The position numbers were made by a program, and so were the translations under genes. This document shows, piece after piece, positions 1 to 7,706 of a DNA stretch of 51,793 nt. Within the stretch, counting starts at the first letter, position 1, and every line of letters starts with the position of its first letter. The notes under the pieces were generated by a model. That model worked only from the letters and a program-made list of their open reading frames with translations. It did no database searches and was not told where the DNA came from. Origin of the DNA: Clostridia bacterium (lineage in GTDB: Bacteria > Bacillota > Clostridia > Christensenellales > CAG-138); contig JAFSLH010000015.1 of NCBI GenBank assembly GCA_017448545.1, forward strand, positions 1 through 51,793, written 5' to 3'.

Positions 1-1
1 C

Positions 2-98
2 CGCGTTTTCGCCCTACAAAATTCCGTGCGCTCGCAGTGCGAGATGCAGCACGGGATTTTGATATCCGCTGTCAGATAGCCTTCGGGACGAAAACGCG
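2..98. repeat. Nested inverted-repeat structured element
   Basis: Three nested inverted repeats lie downstream of the ROK kinase gene. The outer arms (2-14 and 85-98) read CGCGTTTTCGCCC and GGGACGAAAACGCG. The middle arms (18-29 and 49-60) form a 12-bp stem with one wobble. The inner hairpin (31-43) is CTCGCA/TGCGAG. No poly-T tract follows, so it is not a plain terminator. The window starts inside or right at its edge, so it may extend further. A mobile palindromic element or a structured 3' end are both possible; the function is unknown. Confidence 0.6.
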
Positions 99-168
99 AA
101 TTCTGCCTGCCTTATCAACAGCCCCTTACAGCGCTCAAAGAGTTTTGAGACAACGCCAGGCGCGTTTG

Positions 169-1143
169 TTATGCGTATGTGTGGTAGGATGCGATTGCGA
201 GCGCTTCGTAGCGGTCGACGTCGTCGCCGAGCGCGGCCGGGACGATACGGCACGACCGTGCCGAAACCGCAAACGCTTCCTGCGCGATCACGCGCTCCAT
301 CGCGGGCCGCAGCAGCGATTCCGCGCGCGCGAAGATACTGCCGATCACGATCACTTCCAGGTTCAATAGGTCGATCATAATCGCAAGCGTCCGCCCGAGC
401 ATCTCGCCCGATACCTCGTAAATCCGCTTTGCCAGCGGGTCGCCCGCATACGCGGCTTCCGCCACGGACTTCGCGGTCAGCTTGGAAAGGCCGTCGATCG
501 TCGGGCTCATCGCGGGTTTCTCGCCCGCCATGATCCGTTCGTAGACCATGTCGCGCGCAAGCTGCGCGATTCCGCCGCCGGAGCAGAACCCCTCCGCCGA
601 ACCGATCTTGGAACAGCCGACCGGCCCGAACGGCATCAGCCGGATATGACCGCACTCGCCCGCCATGTCGTTCGCGCCGCCGTAAAGCTGCCCGTTCAGG
701 ATCAGGCCCGAACCGAGTCCGGTGCCGAACGTCAGAAACGCCGCATGCTTTGCGCCCCTTGCCGCGCCGAACCGCCACTCCGCGAGCGCGCCGGCGTTCG
801 CGTCGTTTTCGAGATACGCGGGAACGCCGTAGTGCTCCTCCGTCAGTCTCACAGCCGGGATGTCGTCCCAACCCGGCAGGTTCGCCGGGGACTGGATCAC
901 GCCGGTCACCGGGTCGAGCGGACTGCCGCAGGCGATGCCGATCGCGTCCGGCTTTTCGATCCCGTGCCGCTTTAAGAGCTCGTCGCCGAGCCGGAAGAAT
1001 TCCGCAAACGCCGCGTACGGCCCGCCGATCTCCTTCGTCGCGAACTTTTCGCTGCCGATGATCCGAATCTCGCCTGCCTCTTCACAACCGAGAACGGCGA
1101 TACATTTCGTACCGCCGATCGCAAATCCCAAATAATTTTTCAT
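169..1143 (-). CDS. ROK-family sugar kinase-like protein
   Basis: This 324-residue protein has the ROK fold signatures: a phosphate-binding IGGTK loop (residues 9-13), the catalytic ENDAN motif (112-116, with D114 as expected base), a GTGLGSG loop (140-146) and E163/H166 of the ECGH motif. It probably phosphorylates a hexose or amino sugar in the cytoplasm. Two positions are unusual. The Asp that normally precedes the GGTK loop is Ala (A8), and the CxCGxxGCxE zinc motif is degenerate, with only C177 clearly kept. The substrate may therefore be atypical or activity reduced. It is the last gene of the importer operon, 3 bases after the ATPase stop codon. The coupling to an AfuABC-like importer suggests a sugar-type substrate (inference). 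Confidence 0.82.
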   Translation of the reverse strand: MKNYLGFAIGGTKCIAVLGCEEAGEIRIIGSEKFATKEIGGPYAAFAEFFRLGDELLKRHGIEKPDAIGIACGSPLDPVTGVIQSPANLPGWDDIPAVRLTEEHYGVPAYLENDANAGALAEWRFGAARGAKHAAFLTFGTGLGSGLILNGQLYGGANDMAGECGHIRLMPFGPVGCSKIGSAEGFCSGGGIAQLARDMVYERIMAGEKPAMSPTIDGLSKLTAKSVAEAAYAGDPLAKRIYEVSGEMLGRTLAIMIDLLNLEVIVIGSIFARAESLLRPAMERVIAQEAFAVSARSCRIVPAALGDDVDRYEALAIASYHTYA

Positions 1144-1146
1144 GCG

Positions 1147-2226
1147 TTACAGGATCGTACCGTCGCTCGGATTGAACCGCAGCCACGCTTCGTCGCCGAC
1201 GGAATAGATCTTCTTGCCCTTCGGATTGTAATCCGTGATCTTGATCAGGTTGTCGCCGACCATGACGTGGTAGTTCTGGTACGCGCCCATGAAGCACGAC
1301 AGCACGACGCGCGCCGGGAGAGCGCCCTCGTCGCCGAGTGTCAAAGACTCCGGACGGAGCATCAGCGCCGCGTCCGCACCGGCTTCCTTATCCTGATGGC
1401 AGAACGCTTCGATTCTTCGGCCGAGAACGTCGATCACGCCGGTTTCGCCTTCCAGCGAGTGCAGCGTGCCGCGCAGGTAGTTTGCTTCGCCGATGAAGCT
1501 CGCAACGAACTCGCTCGCCGGACGGTAGTAAATCTCGGTCGGCGTGCCCATCTGCGCGATAACGCCCTTGTTCATAACGACGATCTGGTCCGAAATGCTC
1601 ATGGCCTCGGACTGGTCATGCGTAACGTACACGGCCGTGGAACCGACATCCTGCTGGATGCGGCGAATCTCGGTACGCATCTGCACGCGCAGGTTCGCAT
1701 CGAGGTTGGACAGCGGTTCGTCGAAGAGCAGCACGCTCGGCTGGACGACCAGTGCGCGCGCCAGAGCGACACGCTGCTGCTGACCGCCGGACAGCTGGTT
1801 CGTCGCACGGTTTTCCATGCCCTTCAGCTCGACGAGGTCCAGGATCGCGAAGACCTTTTCGCGGATCTCGCTCTTCTTGAAGCCGCGCAGCTTCAGGCCG
1901 TACGCAACGTTGTCGTACACGTTCATGTGCGGGAACAGCGCGTAGTTCTGGAACATCATGGCGGTGTCGCGCTTATCCGGCGTCTTCTCGTTGATCTTCT
2001 CGCCGCCGAGATAGATTTCGCCGATATCGGGGCTCTCGAAGCCCGCGATCATACGCAGCGTCGTCGTTTTGCCGCAGCCGGACGGGCCGAGGAGCGTTAC
2101 AAAGTCACCGGGCTTGATATCCAGCGTGACGTCGTTGACCGCGTAAAACTCTTTCTTGGTTTTCGGGTCCGTATAGATTTTCGAAATATGATCGAGCAAA
2201 ATGCCCTTTTTCTGTTTGGTCTCCAT
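1147..2226 (-). CDS. ABC transporter ATP-binding protein (FbpC/AfuC/PotA type)
   Basis: This 359-residue ATPase powers the importer encoded just upstream. It shows Walker A (GPSGCGKTT, near residue 48), a Q-loop in MMFQNYALFPHM, the signature LSGGQQQRVALARAL, Walker B with LLFDEPLSNLDA, and the H-loop in YVTHDQSEAM. A C-terminal extension of about 110 residues fits the TOBE domain of the PotA/FbpC/MalK group. The gene begins 3 bases after the permease stop codon and ends 3 bases before the ROK kinase start, so all four genes are almost certainly co-transcribed. The family transports ferric iron, polyamines, phosphonates or sugar phosphates, so the ATPase alone does not settle the substrate. 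Confidence 0.93.
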   Translation of the reverse strand: METKQKKGILLDHISKIYTDPKTKKEFYAVNDVTLDIKPGDFVTLLGPSGCGKTTTLRMIAGFESPDIGEIYLGGEKINEKTPDKRDTAMMFQNYALFPHMNVYDNVAYGLKLRGFKKSEIREKVFAILDLVELKGMENRATNQLSGGQQQRVALARALVVQPSVLLFDEPLSNLDANLRVQMRTEIRRIQQDVGSTAVYVTHDQSEAMSISDQIVVMNKGVIAQMGTPTEIYYRPASEFVASFIGEANYLRGTLHSLEGETGVIDVLGRRIEAFCHQDKEAGADAALMLRPESLTLGDEGALPARVVLSCFMGAYQNYHVMVGDNLIKITDYNPKGKKIYSVGDEAWLRFNPSDGTIL

Positions 2227-2229
2227 AGA

Positions 2230-4002
2230 TTACTCCTCTCGCTTGATGTACCGGCTGGTACCGAAGTATTTCGTAAAGATCTGCAGCAGCAGGATTGCGG
2301 CGTATACGATCAGAATCAGGATCGTGGCGGCCGCGCACGCCGCGCCGTAGTAGCCCTTGTTCGCGCTCTCGCTGATCTGATAGGTGATCAGGTTGACGCG
2401 CGGGTTGACGAGCAGGATGACCGCGGAAATTGCCGTGATCGAGCGGACGAACGAGGTGATCAGACCGCTGATGAACGAGTCCTTGATCAGCGGAAGCGTA
2501 ATGGACGTAAAGACCTTTCCGCTGTTTGCGCCGAGGTCGGTTGCCGCCTCCTCAATGGATTTATCGATCTGTCGGAGAGCCGCGATGCCGTTCCGCGTGC
2601 CGACCGGCAGCGAACGGACAATGAAGACAAGTACGACGAGCGCCCCCGTGCCGTACAGGCCCTGCAGCGTCCAGAACGGCGCCTGCCCGCGCGGGAAGAG
2701 CTCCGCTGCATGGAACACGCCGGTAACGAAGCCGCGGATATACGCGATACCGAGAACGATACCGGGAACCGCCATCGCCATCATCGAGACGAACTCGATG
2801 TAACCCTTCAGCGCAAATTTCTTCTTGACGACCATCCACGCGATCAGCATCGACATCAGCGACGTGATCGGAGCGGAAATCAGAGCGAGCGTGATGGAGT
2901 CCGTATACTGCTTCGCGCCGCCGCTTGCAAACGTGTACTCATACCACTTGAACGTGAGGCTGTAATCGTAGCCCCAGAGGTTGAACAGCGAACCGACCGG
3001 AATCAGCACGTACAGCGCGATTACGAAGATACTGACCGCACCGGCCAGGATCGAAAGCGGAATCCGGACGCCCTTGTCCTCGATCAGGATTCTGCCGCGC
3101 GCCGCTTTGCCGGTCAGGGTTGCGGTCGCCTTGCGCTCGAGCCAATACTTCTGCAGCAGGAACAGCGCCATGGTCAGCAAGAGCAAAAACAGCGCCATCG
3201 CGGACGCAATGTTCTTGTTCAACGCGCCGGTGATCTGCAGATAAATCGAGGTTGCCAGCGTGTCGTAGTTGCCTCCGATGATCATCGGGTTCGCGAAGTC
3301 GGCGATCGACTCGATGAACGTAACGAGGAACGCGTTGCCGATGCCGGGCAGCATCAGCGGCAGCGTCACCGATGTAAAGACCTTCATACGGGAAGCGCCG
3401 ATGTCGCGCGCGGCCTCCTCGATCGACGGGTCGATGTTCTTCAGAAGGCCCTTGAACGTCAGATAGCAGACCGGGAAGAACGTCAGCGTCTGCACGACGA
3501 TCAGGCCCGTCAGGCCGTAAATACCCGAGGTGCGCAGGCCGAGGAGCGTTCTCGTAATGAAGCCCGTTCTGCCGAACAGCATGATCAGCGACAGAGACAG
3601 TACGAACGGCGGGGAAACGACAGGCATCGTCGCAACGACGTTGAACAGCCCCGCCAAAATTTTAGTCCTGGTTTTGACGTAAACGTCGATATACGCAAAC
3701 AGCATACCGACGATCGTCGAAGTTACGCCGACGATCAGCCCGAGCTTCAACGTGTTGAAGAACGAGGTCTTGAATGTAACGTACGTCAGCGTTTCCTGAA
3801 TCGTGCTCAGCGTAAACTGTCCGTTTGCGTTGCGCAATGCTTCGGAGAGCAGCATCACAAGCGGATAAACGATGAACAGCGTCAGGAAGAAAACCATAAT
3901 GACGATCATCGCAATCAGAATCGGATCGTTCCAGAACTTTTTCCGATCCAGCTTTTTGCTTTGACTGCGAAAATCCTGCGGTGCAGCAGCTTTGGCTTCC
4001 AC
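2230..4002 (-). CDS. Fused ABC permease (FbpB/AfuB type, two permease domains)
   Basis: This inner-membrane protein of about 590 residues contains two tandem binding-protein-dependent permease domains, giving about 12 membrane segments. Each half has an EAA loop for the ATPase: EEAARDIGASRMKVF in the first and EEAATDLGANSGKVF in the second. Fused permeases of this size are typical of the FbpB/AfuB/PhnV group. I chose the GTG start at 4002 because AGGAGG lies 6 to 8 bases upstream. A longer in-frame ATG at 4092 would place a terminator-like hairpin (4037-4063) inside the gene and add a low-complexity N-terminus. The start choice is fairly firm but not proven. Confidence 0.9.
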   Translation of the reverse strand: MEAKAAAPQDFRSQSKKLDRKKFWNDPILIAMIVIMVFFLTLFIVYPLVMLLSEALRNANGQFTLSTIQETLTYVTFKTSFFNTLKLGLIVGVTSTIVGMLFAYIDVYVKTRTKILAGLFNVVATMPVVSPPFVLSLSLIMLFGRTGFITRTLLGLRTSGIYGLTGLIVVQTLTFFPVCYLTFKGLLKNIDPSIEEAARDIGASRMKVFTSVTLPLMLPGIGNAFLVTFIESIADFANPMIIGGNYDTLATSIYLQITGALNKNIASAMALFLLLLTMALFLLQKYWLERKATATLTGKAARGRILIEDKGVRIPLSILAGAVSIFVIALYVLIPVGSLFNLWGYDYSLTFKWYEYTFASGGAKQYTDSITLALISAPITSLMSMLIAWMVVKKKFALKGYIEFVSMMAMAVPGIVLGIAYIRGFVTGVFHAAELFPRGQAPFWTLQGLYGTGALVVLVFIVRSLPVGTRNGIAALRQIDKSIEEAATDLGANSGKVFTSITLPLIKDSFISGLITSFVRSITAISAVILLVNPRVNLITYQISESANKGYYGAACAAATILILIVYAAILLLQIFTKYFGTSRYIKREE

Positions 4003-4036
4003 GGGGACGCCTCCTTCCTGTTTGAAATAAGAGAAA

Positions 4037-4063
4037 GGGGACGGAGGATTTTCCTTCGTCCCC
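4037..4063 (-). terminator. Intercistronic terminator-like hairpin between binding protein and permease
   Basis: GGGGACGGAGG and CCTTCGTCCCC form an 11-bp stem with one wobble around a 5-base loop. On the minus strand it is followed by a pyrimidine-rich tract (CCTTTCTCTTATTTC). Such hairpins between a binding-protein gene and its permease gene typically let most transcripts stop or be stabilised there, giving excess binding protein. That role is inference here. Confidence 0.65.
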
Positions 4064-4099
4064 TCCTTGGGTTCATGGGAATGACCGATCAAAGCCCGA

Positions 4100-5359
4100 T
4101 CAGGACTTCTTCTGGTGACGCTCGTCGTCGCCGACGTAGGACAGCCACTCAGCGGTCCAATCCTTCAGTTTCGGAGCAACGTCGGAGACGTCGTACGGAA
4201 CGAGGTTCAGCTTGCTGAGGTCGTCCAGGCCGTATTCTTTCAGGAGTTCAGGCTGGATTGCGCCGGCTTCCGCGGTGATGACGAGGTTCTGCATGGACTG
4301 ATAATCTTTGCCCATGTTGACGCAGTCAGCGGTGAGGCAGAATTCGACGAACAGCTTCGCCGCGTTCGGGTTCTTGTCGTTCTTGACCATTGCGGCCGCG
4401 CCGACTTCGAAGCCCGTGCCGTCTTCCGGAACGATCAGCTGGATGTTCTTGTAGCCGTTTGCAATCTGGGCAACGCCGTCATGCAGGAAGGAGATACCGA
4501 CAACGCACTCGCCCGGGCCTACCATCTTGGACGGGCCGGAACCGGACTTGGTGTACTGGCAGACGTTCTTATCGAATGCCTTCAGGTACGCTTCGAGGCC
4601 TGCGGAATCCAGGTTGTCCGGATAGCCGAAACGATACTTCTGGGTGGCCAGGAAGTTCGTTGCAGTTGCGGAAGTCTCGGGGTTCGGCAGAGCGATCAGC
4701 TTTTCGCCGTTGACAGTCCACTTCGGATCGGCCAGCTCAGCCCAGGTCTTCGGAGCTTCGAGACCGAGCGCTGCGCCTTCATCCATGTTGAACATAATGC
4801 CCAAGACGCCGGTGTAGATGCCGACCCACTGATAGTCAACATCGATAAACGCCGGATTGTCGATCAGGTTCTTCTTGTTCTCGGGCTCATAGGTCGCGAG
4901 CAGGCCCGCATCCTTCGCCTTGAAGTAGTAGTCGTTCGAGCCGCCGAACCAGACGTCAGCCTGCGGATTGTTCTTTTCCTCTTCGGTCTTGGTGAACAAT
5001 TCGCCGGTCGCATAACGGGTTTCTTCCGTCGGGATCTGGAACAGTTCTTCGAACTTTTCGCCGGCCGCCTTGACGTAGGACTCGTCGCACGCACCGTAAA
5101 CCGTCAGCGTCTCGCCGTTCTTATGAGCGGCATAGATCAGCTGCTGGATGTACGGGCTGTACTTCGACATGTCAACGGTGCACTTGCCGCAGGCGCACTT
5201 GCCGTCAGCGGTAAGCCACGGAGTATCCGACGTCGCAGTGGTCTGCGTATCCGTCTTGACCGGCTCCGTGGTCGTCGTCTGTGCCGGCTGCGAACCGGTG
5301 CAGGCAACCGCAGCGAGCATCATGACGACTGCCAATGCAATTGTCAATACCTTCTTCAT
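4100..5359 (-). CDS. ABC importer substrate-binding lipoprotein (FbpA/AfuA family)
   Basis: This 419-residue lipoprotein begins with a signal peptide and lipobox ending AAVAC (lipidated C20). A Thr-rich linker and a short cysteine cluster CACGKC (C55, C57, C60) follow, then a type II periplasmic-binding fold resembling FbpA/AfuA proteins (motifs around DVWFGGSNDYY and VGISFLHDGVAQ). The start at 5359 follows AGGAGG; a longer in-frame start at 5404 lacks such a site. It is the first gene of the operon after a strong promoter. Family members bind ferric iron, 2-aminoethylphosphonate or, in AfuA, sugar phosphates. The ROK kinase in the operon favours a sugar-type ligand (inference). The CACGKC cluster could bind a metal or form a disulphide. 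Confidence 0.9.
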   Translation of the reverse strand: MKKVLTIALAVVMMLAAVACTGSQPAQTTTTEPVKTDTQTTATSDTPWLTADGKCACGKCTVDMSKYSPYIQQLIYAAHKNGETLTVYGACDESYVKAAGEKFEELFQIPTEETRYATGELFTKTEEEKNNPQADVWFGGSNDYYFKAKDAGLLATYEPENKKNLIDNPAFIDVDYQWVGIYTGVLGIMFNMDEGAALGLEAPKTWAELADPKWTVNGEKLIALPNPETSATATNFLATQKYRFGYPDNLDSAGLEAYLKAFDKNVCQYTKSGSGPSKMVGPGECVVGISFLHDGVAQIANGYKNIQLIVPEDGTGFEVGAAAMVKNDKNPNAAKLFVEFCLTADCVNMGKDYQSMQNLVITAEAGAIQPELLKEYGLDDLSKLNLVPYDVSDVAPKLKDWTAEWLSYVGDDERHQKKS

Positions 5360-5406
5360 TTGATTTCCTCCTTCTAAACAGTCAGTTTTCTTACTGTCCA
5401 TCAACG

Positions 5407-5435
5407 ATTTTACACCCGGTTTACAGGTTTGTCAA
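5407..5435 (-). promoter_or_regulatory. Sigma-A promoter of the AfuABC-like/ROK operon
   Basis: On the minus strand TTGACA (5435-5430), a 17-base spacer and TAAAAT (5412-5407) lie about 50 bases before the binding-protein start. No operator is obvious. The rest of the 280-base gap up to 5639 shows no gene. Confidence 0.8.
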
Positions 5436-5639
5436 TAGGGGAGTAAAGGAAAAGTAAAAGACCGGCGGGAAGAAATTTACCGTTCCGCATTTCTTCGAAA
5501 AGCAATGAGGGTTCGCCCGGTTTTTCGTGCAGAGACTCCGGATGAATTTCATTTGTTCGTGATCCGTTCCGAACGAAAGGCGTTGTTTCAAGATCGTTCG
5601 CGCACCCGCAACGGTCCGGCGCCTTCTGCGACAGCCCTG

Positions 5640-6662
5640 TTATTTGCCTGTATGCAGCGCGGCGGAGAAGCCCGCCGTCATGGTCACCGTGCCGTCCGGC
5701 GCGACCCAGAGCGCATCCGCATGATAGGCCGCAAGCAGCGATTCGCCCGCCGCCTGCGGCAGCAGAAACAGTGCGGTCGAAAGCGCGTCCGCGACGGCGG
5801 AGTCCGCGCAGAGCACGGTCACGGAACGCCAAAGCGTTCCCGGCTGCAGCGTGTCCGGGTCGATAATGTGGTGGTAGGCGACGCCGTTCGCCGTGAAAAC
5901 GCGCTGATAGTCGCCGCTGGTTACGACGGCGACGTCCTTTGCATCCAGCAGCGCAAGCAGCCCGTTCGCATCGTCCGGCGACTGCACGCCGATCGTCCAC
6001 GGGACGTCGCCGGGCTTCGCGCCGACCGCGACGATATTCCGGCCGAGGTTCAGAAGGTACCCGTCCGGCAGCGTTTCGGCAACCTTCTTGGCCGCAAAGC
6101 CCTTTGCGATCGCGCCGACGTCCAGCCGTGCTTCGGGGTCCGTCAGCCGCACGGTTCCGGCGGCAGCGTCCAGCTCGAGCAGCGCAGCGCCCGTATGCTG
6201 CGCTGCTGCGGCAAGCGCGTCGGGATCGGGCGGCGCGGCGGTTTCCGGGTTGTCCAGAGCGGCGGTGCGCGCGTCATGCCAGAGCGAAAGCACCGCGCCG
6301 AGCGTCACGTCCACGCGGTGGTCGGTGGCGGCTTCCATTTCGAGACAGAACGAAAGCAGCTCGGTAATGCGCGGGTCGACCGCAACGGGGTCGCCGCCGG
6401 CCGCGTCGTTCACGGTTTTCAGATTCGCCCCGCCGGGCGCGTCGTGGTAAATATCGTACAGCGTATGGTATTCGAGCAGCCTTGCGTGCACCCGTTCCGC
6501 GACGGCGGAAAAAGCGGCTTCGCTTTCGGCGTATCCGGTCAGAATCGTGACCGTATCGAATACGTCGTACCAGGTCGCTTCATACCGTTGTTTCGCTTGG
6601 GAACAGCCGATCGGGCCGAGCATCAGCGCCGCGCAGAGCAGCAAACACAGGATTCGTTTCAT
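5640..6662 (-). CDS. apbE: FAD:protein FMN transferase (ApbE), lipoprotein
   Basis: The 340-residue protein matches the ApbE/flavin transferase family, which attaches FMN through a phosphoester bond to Thr/Ser of exported partner proteins. A lipoprotein signal ends LGPIGC. Recognisable segments are FDTVTILTGY near the N-terminus, VDVTLGAVLSLWHDA, the LDVGAIAKGFAAKKVAE segment that binds the flavin, the NLGRNIVAVG loop (NxGG in most relatives) and the HHIIDPDTLQPG motif with its metal site. Its ATG overlaps the upstream stop codon as ATGA, indicating translational coupling to the Gx-transporter gene. No FMN-binding partner with a DxxSGAT-type motif is encoded in this window. Confidence 0.93.
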   Translation of the reverse strand: MKRILCLLLCAALMLGPIGCSQAKQRYEATWYDVFDTVTILTGYAESEAAFSAVAERVHARLLEYHTLYDIYHDAPGGANLKTVNDAAGGDPVAVDPRITELLSFCLEMEAATDHRVDVTLGAVLSLWHDARTAALDNPETAAPPDPDALAAAAQHTGAALLELDAAAGTVRLTDPEARLDVGAIAKGFAAKKVAETLPDGYLLNLGRNIVAVGAKPGDVPWTIGVQSPDDANGLLALLDAKDVAVVTSGDYQRVFTANGVAYHHIIDPDTLQPGTLWRSVTVLCADSAVADALSTALFLLPQAAGESLLAAYHADALWVAPDGTVTMTAGFSAALHTGK

Positions 6663-7177
6663 CGGCAGGCCTCCCTTCGGGCGCGCAGCGCGTCCCATCC
6701 CTGCAGCACGCCGGCCGTCGCCGCGCCGATCAGCGCGCCGGTTCCGACCGAAACGAGCAGCAGCAGCGGCAGGTATGAAAAGACTGCGCCGGAGCCCATC
6801 AGCGCCGCCGCCGCCAAAATCTGGCCGACGCTGTGCGCCGCCGCGCCGAGCACGCTGACGCCGTACACGGAAAGACGGCGGGAGCGCGACGCGAGCGTCA
6901 TGACGAGGAGCGACAGCGCGCCGCCCGCCAGCGCATAGACGAGCGAGGTCAGACTGCCCGCAAAGATACTGGCGAGCACCGCGCGCAGCAGCAGAATCGC
7001 CGCGGCGTACGGCGCGCCGAGCGTCAAAAGCGCAAACAGCGTCACGATGTTGCTCAGCCCGAGCTTCACGCCGGGCAGCGGAATCCAGGCGAGCAGCGGC
7101 AGCGCGCGTTCCAGAAGGGACAGGGCCAGCGCAAGCGCGGTCAGAACCGCGCACCGTGTCAGCTTTGCGGTCTGCAT
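6659..7177 (-). CDS. Gx transporter / heptaprenyl diphosphate synthase component I-like membrane protein
   Basis: This 172-residue protein with about five hydrophobic segments contains the LPGVKLGLSNIVTLFALLTLG core typical of the Gx transporter family (also annotated Hpre_diP_synt_I). It resembles S-components of small-molecule importers. In Firmicutes such genes often sit next to NusG_II proteins and ApbE in loci linked to quinone or flavin-based electron transfer to the outside. Here it overlaps both neighbours: its start lies inside the NusG_II gene, and its stop overlaps the ApbE start. The transported molecule is not known from sequence. Confidence 0.85.
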   Translation of the reverse strand: MQTAKLTRCAVLTALALALSLLERALPLLAWIPLPGVKLGLSNIVTLFALLTLGAPYAAAILLLRAVLASIFAGSLTSLVYALAGGALSLLVMTLASRSRRLSVYGVSVLGAAAHSVGQILAAAALMGSGAVFSYLPLLLLVSVGTGALIGAATAGVLQGWDALRARREACR

Positions 7178-7572
7178 ACGCCCTCCGTTTCTATGACGAC
7201 GTCCGCCGCCGACGCGCCGACGATCCGGATTTCGAGCCGGTTCGGCAGACAGACGATGCTGCGGCCCGCGTTCCGGATTGCGCCGGAGCGCACGCAGTCC
7301 CCGCCGGGGCAGGTCGCGTGCGACACAAAAACGGCGCCGCCATGGATTTCAATCGTGTTTTCATAATCGCCGCCGACCGTAACCGTCGTGTCCCGATCGA
7401 GCGGCAGCTCATACAGCAGCGCGCCGTCCTGTAAGATTTGCACGGTCACGGCTTCGCTGCGAACCAGCAGCGGCAAAAGCAGCAGCGCGAGCGCGACCAA
7501 AACAACCGCTCCCGCAGCGATCCAATCGGCGGGGCGCGGTTTTCGGCTCAGCTGCGGCTTAGACTGCTCCAT
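7159..7572 (-). CDS. NusG domain II-containing membrane-anchored protein
   Basis: The 137-residue protein has one N-terminal membrane helix (about residues 16-38) followed by a small extracellular beta domain. It carries the characteristic NusG_II signature: IEIHGGAVFVSHATCPGGDCV, then RSIVCLPNRLEIRI. The two cysteines of the TCPGGDC motif are conserved in the family. I chose the start at 7572 because it follows GGAGG. A longer frame beginning at 7605 would start inside the -10 box. This is the first gene of the three-gene NusG_II-Gx-ApbE operon. Confidence 0.88.
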   Translation of the reverse strand: MEQSKPQLSRKPRPADWIAAGAVVLVALALLLLPLLVRSEAVTVQILQDGALLYELPLDRDTTVTVGGDYENTIEIHGGAVFVSHATCPGGDCVRSGAIRNAGRSIVCLPNRLEIRIVGASAADVVIETEGVCRPQS

Positions 7573-7600
7573 ACAAGAGCCTCCGGTCAACGTTTTCTCT

Positions 7601-7630
7601 ATCATAGCACAAACGGGCGCGCACTGCCAA
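7601..7630 (-). promoter_or_regulatory. Promoter of the NusG_II-Gx-ApbE operon
   Basis: Minus-strand TTGGCA (7630-7625), an 18-base spacer and TATGAT (7606-7601), with a TGTGC extended -10 context. The start codon lies about 28 bases downstream with GGAGG in front. Confidence 0.65.
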
Positions 7631-7643
7631 GTCCCGCAGGTGC

Positions 7644-7673
7644 AAAAAACTGCGGGCAGCCGATCGGCTGCCC
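7644..7673 (-). terminator. Rho-independent terminator of the GltS-like gene
   Basis: A near-perfect palindrome GGGCAGCCGATCGGCTGCCC (7654-7673) is followed on the minus strand by GCAG and six T. It closes the gltS-like transcript just before the next promoter. Confidence 0.88.
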
Positions 7674-7706
7674 GGTTTCTTCAAAAATTAATATTTATTG
7701 GCGTGA

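Noticed and set aside
1267-4218. A long open frame (983 codons) on the plus strand opposite the importer genes
   Set aside because: It is antisense to well-supported ABC genes with clear motifs. It is Arg/Asp/Gln-rich, as expected from reverse reading of GC-rich coding DNA, and no family is recognisable.
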